Positions 34,601 through 44,200 of a stretch of DNA of 64,000 bases are shown piece after piece (position 1 is the stretch's first letter; every line of letters starts with the position of its first letter). The stretch covers positions 6,581,201 to 6,645,200 of the forward strand of contig OX345638.1 in assembly GCA_947044365.1 (NCBI GenBank). The letters run 5' to 3'. Made by a program: the position numbers and the translations under genes. The notes beneath the pieces are model-generated. The model ran no database searches. It was not told the origin of the DNA and saw only the letters and a program-made list of their open reading frames with translations. The stretch is from Petrosia ficiformis (Eukaryota > Porifera > Demospongiae > Haplosclerida > Petrosiidae).

Positions 34601-36433
34601 GACCTTTAGCCAAATTAAATATTAAAAGAAAAATCGTTGGACCGGCGACTAGAGCAGGTAGCACCTCTTGAAACTCTGGCTGACCTCCAGTATCAGTATA
34701 AAAGATGGTCAAGGTGTCCTTAAGAAGCTTTTCAACTTTACTCATATCTTTGTGTTTGATAGATTCTAACAACTTATGGAGTAGATTAGAACCTGTGTCT
34801 GTTCTATGAGTAACAGAATCAGGACTTATTACTGAAGCTCCAATAGGATCATCATTCCTAGCTTCTAAATCATTAGAGTAACTGGTAACATTCTCATTGG
34901 GATTTTGTAGAGAAATCAAGTCATTTCCACCCTGAGTAAGTGTATTTGTAGGTGTAAATGTCTTAGCTGCATCTACATATTCATCAATGGAGTCAGGTAT
35001 ATCAACATGTTCTGTTGGCTCATCAACATCTGATGAAATGATAAGATCAACACTATTAACTAAAACTGCTGATTCTTCTTCAAGATTTTTTATCTCTCTC
35101 CAATTGCCACCTTCAGCTATAACAGTAGAGTATATAACCTTTCGCTTATCCAAGGCAATCGTGCTATTTGGTGCGCTGCCTGGTGCATTACGTGTAGCTG
35201 GTGTTCCTTCGACAGGTTTGTTTAGAAGCCGATTGAGGAGACACGTTTTACCAACACGAGGTGGTCCAAATGGCATGCATTGAGCCATATACATTGGAAG
35301 GGATCCCTGATTCCTGACTGCATCTTGAAAAGCCTGAATAACTTTCTCAGTTTCTGCATCTTCAAAAGTCTCTTTAAAGAAAATATAAAAAAAGAGCATT
35401 TCATATACAGACATAATAGTGGATTAGAAAATAGAATATACATATTTAGCACACTTCCATTGTTGCTCCTAGAAGAGTGGCTTAGTGTATAATACCAAAT
35501 TGTTCAGATTTATAACCGAAATGAATAATACATACACATGGTACATGTATACAGAACCCTCACCACTATAGTATATACTTTGGTGAATAGAAGTGAACTG
35601 AGATAAACCGAGTATTTTGTCTATGCTGTGTTAATAACACATTTCATATCTTATCCACATACTATTATATTCTAATTTTGCTGAAGCAAATTTATACAGT
35701 CTTTATGTAGTTAAGTAGGAGTGGTAGCTATGCAAGGAAGCCAAGTCAAACAGGAAAAACTTCATACCAGGCCAAACGAGGTAAACTATGATTAACTAAC
35801 TCACCTGTTGAATTAAACCAAGATAGATGACGGAACATGTCAGCCTTGCATGTAATATCACTTCCACTGCAAGTAAGTATTGGTTTAGTTTTATACGGCT
35901 CACAGAAATGGCTCGGTGCAATCCGCAATTTTACATTGAAAAATTTCCTGTGCAAAGGATAGCGATTCATCCCAGCCAAATTTGCATACAACGAATTTCA
36001 TTCCCTTACAAATGACAGAACGAACATTAATGTAAAGTCTATTAATAATGTATGGCCCAAAAATTATTTTGAACCTATGACAAACTGTTTAACTTACCTG
36101 ATGAATCAAACCAAGATAGATGACGGTACGTACATGTATCAGCCTTGCGTGTAGTATCACTTTCACTGCAAATAAGTTTTGCTTTAGTTTTATCCACCTC
36201 ACAAAAATGGAACGATTGCTTAGTGCACCCCACTATTTTACATCGAAACCTTTCCTGCGCAAAGGATAGCGATTCATCCCAGCCAAATCTGCGTACAACC
36301 GATTTCATTCCATCACGAACGATACAACGAACACTGTAACTGTTAGGAGGAGGACCAAAGTAGCGTATAACTAGCCATTCTACTTGGTCAAGTAAATGCA
36401 TAGTGCCGCCAAAATCTTGACACGTCAAGACCA
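28370..36433 (-). CDS. Roc-COR GTPase - coiled coil - ZU5 - UPA-like - Death domain protein
   Basis: Exons in frame: 36433-36098, 35371-33200, 32808-32674, 32610-32524, 32467-32339, 32163-31972, 31914-31432, 31011-30907, 30852-30772, 30642-30562, 30506-30417, 30284-30186, 30129-30052, 29760-29657, 29603-29451, 29356-29164, 29115-29068, 28787-28725 and 28665-28370 (stop). From the Roc exon on this codes about 1530 aa. The order is ROCO-family GTPase and COR, coiled coil, ZU5, a Ser/Asp-rich linker with basic patches, UPA-like region and Death domain. ROCO proteins act as GTP-regulated dimeric scaffolds, and ZU5-UPA-Death is the signalling unit of UNC5 and PIDD. It is probably a cytosolic immune or apoptosis receptor. 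The 5' end is incomplete here: the first exon enters in phase 1 and may join the ankyrin exons upstream. The start of exon 30284 is the least certain splice. Confidence 0.78.
29164..29760 (-). CDS. UPA-like exons of the Roc-COR gene
   Basis: Exons 29760-29657, 29603-29451 and 29356-29164 code about 150 residues of mixed beta character (FYENRGRNRWLMRFIAV; SFKFSYDSYYLELIMD; PPSCLVSVYAD). They are conserved with the kelch paralogue. They lie between ZU5 and Death, where UNC5, PIDD and ankyrin have UPA, so I infer a UPA-equivalent fold. There is no motif proof. Confidence 0.6.
30052..31011 (-). CDS. Acidic/basic linker exons of the Roc-COR gene
   Basis: Six short exons, all phase 1 at both ends, code low-complexity Ser/Asp/Glu/Thr sequence. 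Exons 31011-30907 (VRLVRKRNSEESDE, PSAKRQR) and 30642-30562 (IVRRRPNDDSTE, PSPKRKA) are diverged copies of each other, and each holds two basic clusters resembling a bipartite nuclear signal. These look like exons duplicated within the gene and free to be skipped. Confidence 0.65.
31432..31914 (-). CDS. ZU5 exon of the Roc-COR gene
   Basis: The ZU5 signature is NWTEYGFRLHFLQGTI, CEVVVKALVGGKFQFP, VSAVYAISFAKELLQP, DVQHCV and GGEFS...YGSI. It is 160 codons long and shorter than the paralogue because the acidic tail is on separate exons. Entry and exit are phase 1. Confidence 0.88.
31972..32808 (-). CDS. Coiled-coil exons of the Roc-COR gene
   Basis: Four phase-1-symmetric exons (32808-32674, 32610-32524, 32467-32339, 32163-31972) carry Lys/Glu/Leu heptad sequence (SRKHITDLEKQLKI; EQVEELQSKLEKKNQ; TKLNSLNLQLEEFKKI). 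They match the coiled-coil block of the kelch paralogue in position and phase. The donor chosen at 32338 (GTCAGT) is non-canonical, but the reading beyond it becomes AT-rich intron. Confidence 0.75.
33200..35371 (-). CDS. Roc-COR exon (GTPase core)
   Basis: One exon of 2172 nt with no internal stop. The P-loop GPPRVGKT lies near 35245, the switch-II motif DTGGQPEF near 34690, and the G4 motif THKD near 34405. The Roc domain is unusually long because a Ser/Asp-rich insert of about 100 residues separates P-loop and switch II. COR-like segments follow (FPVNWLALELWLR, HHQTGTIRYY, IIIQPSVIFETVSELI, LKYLNILGP, PCALV). It ends in a Cys-rich piece (CSLPECEQDEKHCAEVD) and a WF motif, and the exons at 36433-36098 and 35805 repeat that last part. 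The acceptor at 35371 (TTTAAAG) is phase 1. Confidence 0.88.
35805..36030 (-). pseudogene. Frameshifted duplicate of the COR-tail exon
   Basis: Starting near 36030 it repeats the exon 36433-36098 (FGWDESLSFAQE, then a stop after about 40 codons; the matching RHLSWFNSTG continues in another frame) and ends in the same phase-1 donor (GTGAGT at 35804). It is a tandem exon duplication in which this copy has lost frame. Confidence 0.75.
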
Positions 36434-36764
36434 CTTTGTTGCGATAATTATCACATACATTATGTTTAATACTCTACTTTATTTATTATTAAGACAAAAT
36501 AAGTAGTTTGTATTGTACATTAAGAGAATTGATTTAATATAATAGAAATGTCTACAACAATTCTCACAAAACAAAGGCATATACTACATCTAACATTACT
36601 ACACTGATTAATAGCATTACAATGCTAAATTAAATAGTGTAACCACACAAACACAAGTATGAAAATTGATAATAGAAAACATAAACTATTAGAATAATAG
36701 ATTACACAAATAGATAGTGGTGTATGCTAAAACACAGGATATAGAGATTATATTTCGTATCTAC
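36434..36764. other. Intron between COR-tail exon and gypsy element
   Basis: AT-rich, with no coding signal recognised. Confidence 0.6.
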
Positions 36765-36941
36765 TGTTACAATGCAGAGACAAAGACTTGAACATTGTTA
36801 GCTCTGTATATATTGTTTGCATGGCCCTAGTTGTTTTTCCTTTACAATAATTGCCTCTATTTATTGTCTATCATTCTGTATATAAGTTAGTGCAGTTACA
36901 CTATTGAATTGATGATGAGTTTTAATCTCAACTTTGCAACA
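36765..36941 (+). repeat. 5' LTR
   Basis: 177 bp, starts TGTTACAATGCAGAGACAAA, ends CTTTGCAACA, and contains a TATATA stretch. It is matched by the right LTR. Confidence 0.88.
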
Positions 36942-36958
36942 CTAGTGTCAGAAGTGGG

Positions 36959-37948
36959 ATGACTGAGCGTGTTGTTCGTGCCAGCGTTCGACCACCACCC
37001 AAGTTCTCCTCAAGTGATGACTTTGCCCTGTGGTTGAGGAGGTTCAACCTATACTTAGAGGAGGCTGAGGTCCCAAGAGAGAAAAGAGCTAGAGAATCGT
37101 TTTCTCTTCTCGATGATTCTGCATTCCGTGTAGTAGGTCAGCTTGGACTCATTGAGACAGACGACTACGATGTTCTCAAGCAATCTTTGGAAAGGCAGTT
37201 TTCTCCACAAGGAAATGAGCTGGAGTGGCAATACAAACTCCAGAACAGAAGGCAGAAACCTGGGGAGATGCTGACAGATTTTGCTGGTGAACTGCGGTAT
37301 CTAGTGGACAAAGCGTATCCAAAATGGAACCCAGAGCATGGACTCGAAGTTGCCAGAAACCAATTTATTCAAGGGCTAGAGTCCCCTTCTGTACAGCTGA
37401 TCTTAATGAAAGAGATGCCTAAAACACTCGATGTTGCAGTAGAATTAGCTCAACATCAGTGCCGCATTGAAGCAGCTCAAAAACAACTGTGTCGTCCTGT
37501 GGTAGCACCCATAAAAGAAAGTGAAGAAGAAAGTGATGTTAATGCTCTCCAAGTAAGGGATCTTTCAAAACAAATTGCAAAGTTGAGTGACGAATTGGCT
37601 TGCCTTAAGCAACAAAACAGTTTCCGAGGTTATGCTCCTAGACGTGTATGGCAACAAAAATACAGAGATGCACCCATTTGTTGGAACTGTGGAAAGAAGG
37701 GACACCTGAGACGAATGTGCCTGCCAGCCTCCAGGGTAAAAGCAGCCAAAAGAGTCCCTCGCCTGTGTACCCAGAATCTGGCCGTTGCTCACTCTATCTA
37801 CACTGTCCAACCACAACAAACAACTATCACAGTTAGAGTGCTGAACCCACCATTAGAGGCAACAACAGTCCATCTGAATCAAAAGATTGGCCAACTCAAT
37901 CCTCTCTCACATGTTAGTGAAGTAACTCAATCCTCTCTCACACGTTAG
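36959..37948 (+). CDS. Gypsy Gag-like protein
   Basis: An intact 329-codon frame starts 17 bp after the LTR. Capsid-like features are [17 protein letters not shown] and [17 protein letters not shown] Lys/Glu-rich segment and a single CCHC knuckle [14 protein letters not shown] (near 37680) follow. The C-terminus then runs out without an aspartic protease motif and stops 5 bp before the pol frame. Confidence 0.85.
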   Translation: MTERVVRASVRPPPKFSSSDDFALWLRRFNLYLEEAEVPREKRARESFSLLDDSAFRVVGQLGLIETDDYDVLKQSLERQFSPQGNELEWQYKLQNRRQKPGEMLTDFAGELRYLVDKAYPKWNPEHGLEVARNQFIQGLESPSVQLILMKEMPKTLDVAVELAQHQCRIEAAQKQLCRPVVAPIKESEEESDVNALQVRDLSKQIAKLSDELACLKQQNSFRGYAPRRVWQQKYRDAPICWNCGKKGHLRRMCLPASRVKAAKRVPRLCTQNLAVAHSIYTVQPQQTTITVRVLNPPLEATTVHLNQKIGQLNPLSHVSEVTQSSLTR

Positions 37949-37952
37949 TGAA

Positions 37953-40604
37953 GTGTGTTACCTGCAACCACAGAAGTCTAATCAGTCTAAGCTGGATGAG
38001 ATTGTTAGACAATTGGAGGCTAACTGTAGTCTACCTCCATCAGAAAGGTTAGTGTTCAGAAAATTAGTGGAAGAATTCAGTGATATTATATCTCTTCACA
38101 ATAGTGATCTAGGGAGAACAGGACTTGTGAAGCATACCATCAACACAGGTGATGCCAGTCCAAGCAAACAGCCAATCAGGCGTCTACCTTTTCACCAAAG
38201 GCAATTAGTCAAATCAATGCTGGATGATATGTCCAGTCAAGGAATTATTGAACCCTCATCTAGTCCTTGGTCGGCTCCAATCGTACTTGTGAAAAAGAAG
38301 GACGGGAGCCAACGATTCTGTGTTGATTACAGGCGTCTCAACAACATCACAAAGAGATGCATATCCGCTCCCATGAATCGATGATACTCTAGATGCCCTC
38401 TTGGGAGCAAAGTGGTTCTCTACTATTGACCTTACCAGTGGTTACTGGCAAGTGGAAGTCAATGAGGCTGACCCAAGAAAAAACAGCCTTCTGAACACCA
38501 TTTGGATTATTCCAATTTAAAGTGATGCCATTTGGCTTAACCAATGCCCCAAGTACGTTTCAATCTTTAATGGAATTGGTATTAAGAGGTTTACATTGGT
38601 CAACTTGTCTTGTTTATTTAGATGACATCATTGTCTACAGTAGTACCATTGAGGAGCACTTCACACGACTTCGTGAAGTTTTTGAGCAACTTCGAATGGC
38701 TGGGCTCAATTTGAAATCAAGCCTTCAAAATGTTCTCTATTCAAAAAAAGCATCAAGTATCTTGGATACATAATTTCAGAAGCTGGAATTCATACTGATC
38801 CTGAAAAAAACAGACTGCATAAGAAATTGGCCTGTACCAGAGACTTTTGCTGAACTAAAGCAGTTCCTTGGACTTGCAACATATTATCGTAAATTTGTAA
38901 AGGATTTCTCAACTGTGGCCAGCCCTTTACACCACCTTACACAGAAAGATAAGTCCTGGCAATGGACAAAAGAGTGTCACCAGGCACTTATGTCTCTAAA
39001 GGAATATCTAATCTCAGCTCCTGTCCTACACTTTCCTTCATTTGATCTCCCCTTCGTGTTAGACACAGATGCTAGCAATGCTGGTTTAGGTGCTGTTCTT
39101 TCTCAGAATGTACATGGAACAGAATGTGATCTGCACACTGTCATCAGTTGGTTAACATCTGACTTAGTCCCACCTGATTTCCCCAAACAAAGCAGCTATA
39201 CTGTACATACACTTTGGAATCAGAGAAACAGCCTTGTTTTGGATCAGGGAGTCCTCTTTAAACGGTGGGAAGATATTCCTAATGGGGGGCATCAACCAAC
39301 ACTGCAACTTCTTGTCCCATGTAAACTAATACCATCCATACTGGAAGCCTTACATGATCACGCCATGGCAGGACACCTGGGCATAGCCAAAACCTTAAAA
39401 AAGATACAACAAAGATTTTATTGGCCAGGACAACGAAGGATGGTTGAGGATTGGTGTAAAGCCTGTGCTGCAAGGAAGTCTCAGCCAAAACCTCGCCGTG
39501 CCCCCCTTCAGTCAGAAGGGTCTGGACTTCCCATGCAGAGAATCGCAATGGATATATTGGGACCTCTGCCAGAACCAGAACAACAAAACAAGTACATCTT
39601 AGTAATATCTGATTACTTCACTAAATGGACAGAGTCATTTCCGATGAAGAATATGGAAGCTAAAACTGTTGCAGAGCAGCTGATTTCCAACTTCATCTGT
39701 CGTTTAGGGTTGCCGTACTACATTCATACTGATCAAGGAAGAAACTTTGAGTCCTCTCTGATTTCAGAGATGTCATTCACTCGGTATGACAAAGACACGA
39801 ACTACTCCTTATCATCCACAATCAGATGGGTTAGTCGAGCAATTTAATTGAACCTTGTTAAACATGCTCAGCATTTTCTGCAAAGATAATGAAACCACTT
39901 GGGATCTTCAGCTACCATATGTCATGATGGCTTACCGGAGAAGTGTTCAAGAATCTACAGGAGCTACACCATTCAGCCTTATGTTTGGCAGAGAAGCCAA
40001 GCTTCCTGTTGATATAATGTATGGGCAACCACCAAATACCCTAGCTCTCTCTGCCAGTGAATATTCCCTACAGCTCCGAAGACATCTTGAACATTCATAT
40101 CATCTAGTACGAGATCACCTAAATCTTCAACAGAAGAGACAGAAAAACTTGCATGACAAGAGATGTTATGGAGTTCCATACAAACAAGAAGATTTGGTCT
40201 GGGTTCATTTCCCTGCGGTCCCGAGAGGTAGAACGTCTAAATTTCATTGTCCTTGGAGGGGTCCCTATCGTGTGAAGAAAGTCATCAATGATGTCCTCTA
40301 CCGTCTCCAACTTGTTGATGGTCCTCGTCGAAATATTATCATTCACTTTGACAGATTAAAGCCCTATCACCCTGAATCACGAACAAAGGAATTTGTCTCT
40401 GATCCAAAGACTGACAGCAGTGTTCCCTTACCAGCTACGAGTCCAGCACACCCTAATGAAGAAGAAGAGGAAGAGTTTTTTATTGTCTCCCCTCGTCCTG
40501 ATGTCCAGATCGATATGGAGAATTTGTCACTCATAGCCTTGCCACGAGGACGTGAGTCTCAAAGAGAGGGAGCAGTGTTACACAATGCAGAGACAAAGAC
40601 TTGA
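37953..40604 (+). pseudogene. Gypsy Pol remnants: RT, RNase H, integrase
   Basis: Pieces in shifting frames: RT start (37953-38384; [20 protein letters not shown]), RT core with MMPFGLTNAPSTFQ and CLVYLDDIIVYS (38522-38773), RNase H start with FVLDTDASNAGLGAVL (38915 on), integrase zinc-binding HxxxH/CxxC region (HDHAMAGHLGIAK; WCKACAARK) and catalytic core parts (AMDILGP; HTDQGRNF) to 39847, then the integrase C-terminal half (39855-40604; LPYVMMAYRRSVQESTGATP, WRGPYRVKKVI). Stops near 38385, 38520, 38773 and 39845 prevent a full Pol. RNase H appears shortened by an internal deletion. Confidence 0.88.
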
Positions 40605-40754
40605 ACATTGTTAGCTCTGTATATATTGTTTGCATGGCCCTAGTTGTTTTTCCTTTACAATAATTGTCTCTATTTATTGTCTATCGTTCTGTATATAAGT
40701 TAGTGCAGTTACAGTATTGAATTGATGATAAGTTTTAATCTCAACTTTGCAACA
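40576..40754 (+). repeat. 3' LTR
   Basis: Near-identical to 36765-36941. It carries the extra CA in TGTTACACAATG and single-base differences. Confidence 0.88.
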
Positions 40755-41210
40755 CTATTATTGGATAACATGAAATTACAAGAATATACTATTATTTTAA
40801 CTGCAAATTACATTTTCGTGCATTAAATGTTTTGACATTAATTGCAAATCATGTATTTGTACCAGAAAAACTACAAATACATGACCAAATTGTGGATGCA
40901 TACAGTGGAATTACTAGAGCAAGGTGAATTATACAACTACCTAGGGGCTCAAATATTTAGGAAATTCCCCAACACCACACCAACCTCACCTCCACACACA
41001 CACATACATAGTCACGCTAGTTAATAAACTCGAATATGTGGGAACATTCACAAGCCATCTTACTATTAACATGAGTTAATTGACAAGCAAATGGCAAATC
41101 TTTTAATTAATTAAGGTGTTTGGCACACACCTTTCTATACAATAGAAGTCATGACTATACAAATACACGAATCTGAATCTCTATATATTCATAATAGAAA
41201 ATACATTCAC
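40755..41210. other. Intron sequence, no gene recognised
   Basis: AT-rich sequence between the gypsy element and the last ankyrin-module exon. Short frames here lack motifs. Confidence 0.6.
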
Positions 41211-44200
41211 CTTGTTCTGGTACTGACATATTTTCTGAGGGCTTGACTTTCAGTGGCTCTGGTTCTCCGGACTGCAAGGAATAGTATATTAAGCATATAT
41301 AAAAAGTATTATAAGATTGACAATTATTTATAATTATTATTATGAGTATTATTATTATTGCTACTATTACTGTTAATGATTGGATATTAATGTTACTAAG
41401 TTTAGATTGTATTATAACTACATTTGTAAAGCTGAAGATATTCCTAGTCATAATAGGTAAGGTATAGTATATACATTGTGTTGTAGCTACTGATAAGCAA
41501 TGGCTTCCAATGCAAATACTTCTTCAAAATTAATAACAAATTATAAACCAAAAACATTTAATAATTTCAAGAAAAAACCCCTTCTATACAATAAAATATA
41601 ATTACAATGATAATAGATAATTATTATGAATATTTCTTTATATTCTTCTACTGGAGTTATTGAAATACACAACATTTCAAACCTAACCAGTTTAAGGTTA
41701 TGAACCTTTCCAATAATGATTAACTGATATTGATATGTATAATAATAATAAATAAATTCTGTTGCATTACAAACTATCAAACTTTGAATCTAACTTCTTT
41801 CAAAGTCAATAATATTTATTAACTGAAAATGTGGCATTACATAAACAAGATATAATATTAACATACCATAGCTGCCTGCAAAATGTCGACACACTTTTGT
41901 TTGTTTCGCCTCTTTGCAAGATCAAGAGCAGTATTTCCAAGCTGTAAGACAATAATTATAAATTAGAGTAAAATGAATTTTCAGACTCTATATAATAATG
42001 ATAATACTAGAAGTGGAAGTAACAAAAACTTAATTCAACATTCTTCAGGTTCAACTGATAAAAAATGATTGGAATTCAAAGGAAGATATTTATATAAGAA
42101 TAAAACTGTGCATGAACAAGGGGTGAAGATTTGAAAGCTGTTTACAAGCCTACTTTAACATAGACATAATGATAAATGTTTCAGTATTCAAGAAATAGAA
42201 TCAATTACCATCCTCTATATCAAGTGATGGGGTAGGTATTCATTATAATTAACATTCACCTCAATAATTACACTAAAAATTGCTGAGTTGAAATGTAATT
42301 TAATTGAAAGACATCAAACTAATATATTCTATTCCACATAGTTTATGTATGATGTACTTGTAATAAACAAAATTGAAATATCTGGTCTTTGCTAATCTCT
42401 GGAATTTTATTAGTATTTATAATTATCATAATGGCTGTAAATTAGGACATGATTATTACAAGTAAAGAAACTGTTCATTAATTATGATAATATTACCATT
42501 AATTAGATTACTAACATTGTCTTTGATATTTACACTTGCTCCAATTTGAATTAACAGTTTCAGTACTTCTTCGTGTCCAAATAATGCAGCAAAATGTAAT
42601 GCTGTCTGTCCAGACTATGAAAAAAAGAAGCAACATTTATAAATAAGAATTATTTAGTGTGAAATTGCAATAATGTACAGTATAACTACAATAATTAGAC
42701 AAAGTTTATAAAGCACATATTAAACTAGTAAAATCCAATGCTGAGTTTTTATAATTAGACATATTTTGGTAAGCTAACATAATTATGTATGGAAAACATG
42801 AAAATTCAATAATTATAGTACATTTGTGTCTACTACTTTGTTATAGTCTCAACTTGCCAGTTTTTCATTTTTAAACAATATACAGTATTACATTGTACAT
42901 TGTTTCAAAAGGCATAATAATTAAATTAAATCAAAACAAGTGTAAATAAATAATGTTTTGTTGAGCACACCAAAAATTGAATAAACAATGTGATATACAT
43001 GAAGTTTCCACATAATCAACCTTTAATTGCATTTCATTTGGAAAACAAAACAGAAATAATTATTACTATTGCATACTACTCAATTTTCCAATTATGATAC
43101 ACATAATAATATCACCCATCACTAGTATGACAGTTCTTGTGTATGTGTGAGTGTATGTAAGTCTATGTGTGAGGGTATTGTTGATAAATGAATACTACTT
43201 ACATGACTCCATACATGTTTATTTATTGATTGTGGGTGGGTATGTGTTTAAGCTTGCTGTATGCATGTGTGTGTGGACACATGTGTCTTTCTACAAGTGA
43301 GTTGAGTAATGAGTAGGTTTTTTTCAGCAAACATTACAGTAAAGAAATATATAATAGTGATGATCACTGTAGTGAGTAATACTTATTTATATTATTAGAG
43401 GATGTAACTGACAAGTTTAGTTAACTACTGTTCATAAATTGCTATTAGAGAGTTATTCAAAATATCATTATACAGTTTATATTATATAGATTGTATAATT
43501 ATGAACATACAATTAATTTGATTATTCATAATGATAAGACAATACTTCAAGTTCAATAGCTCAAAATTGATTACCATCCATGCACACAAACAAAGGACAA
43601 TTAAAGCCAGGAAACATAATGAAGGATTCAACCAGGACATCTGATACGTACTCCTACCATCAATAACAATACTATTGTTCTATTTACTGCATCATTTCTC
43701 CTCTTCTGAAGTCTTCTAGTCTGGATGTTTAATGCTTCTTTTAGACAGCGACTGACAACAGGGATGCATGGTGACTTTTAAAGTTGAAAAGGCATTAGAG
43801 AAGAAGATGGGTGACTATTGTTCCCTTTATTACAAGTACACACTTTCTTATATATTTGAGTATGTACTTACATATACACTTGAGGTTTCTGGACTCTTTT
43901 TGTGTATGTGTGTGGGTGTGTGATTAAGTACATGTTTGTAATTTGTGTGTGTGTGTATGTGTATAAATGAGTCATGAGTTCATAGGAGTGCATTTATTCC
44001 CTTAAAATACAAAAATAGGGATGATGTTATGTAATTATGAGTAACAATTGCTATGATTAGTGAAGGATAAAAACGACAACTCTAGTCAACTAAAGTTCAT
44101 AAGACAGTCTAGCTGTCCTAGTCATAGCTGATCTGTGAGATTTGTCGGTAGCAAAGCTCTCACATTGATATACAATTGATGAAAACAAACACATCATAGG

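Larger units (their letters stand above)
36765..40754 (+). mobile_element. Ty3/gypsy LTR retrotransposon, defective
   Basis: Long terminal repeats at 36765-36941 and 40576-40754 (TG...CA ends, about 178 bp) differ by roughly four substitutions and one 2-bp indel by eye. A primer-binding-site-like stretch TGTCAGAAGTGGGAT follows the left LTR at about 36945. Gag, RT, RNase H and integrase follow in order, but with frameshifts, no recognisable protease and a shortened RNase H. It is inserted opposite to the host genes, within the intron between the ankyrin exons and the Roc-COR gene. A 4-5 bp target duplication is not clear (CTAC versus CTAT). Confidence 0.9.

Noticed and set aside
36765..40754. 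Considered whether the LTR element could be an endogenous retrovirus with an envelope gene
   Set aside because: The 3' LTR follows the integrase C-terminal region directly. There is no room for and no sign of an envelope ORF.
40842..41024. 60-codon plus-strand frame next to the 3' LTR
   Set aside because: No motif. It ends in a CACACA-derived His/Thr run, and the position is intronic.
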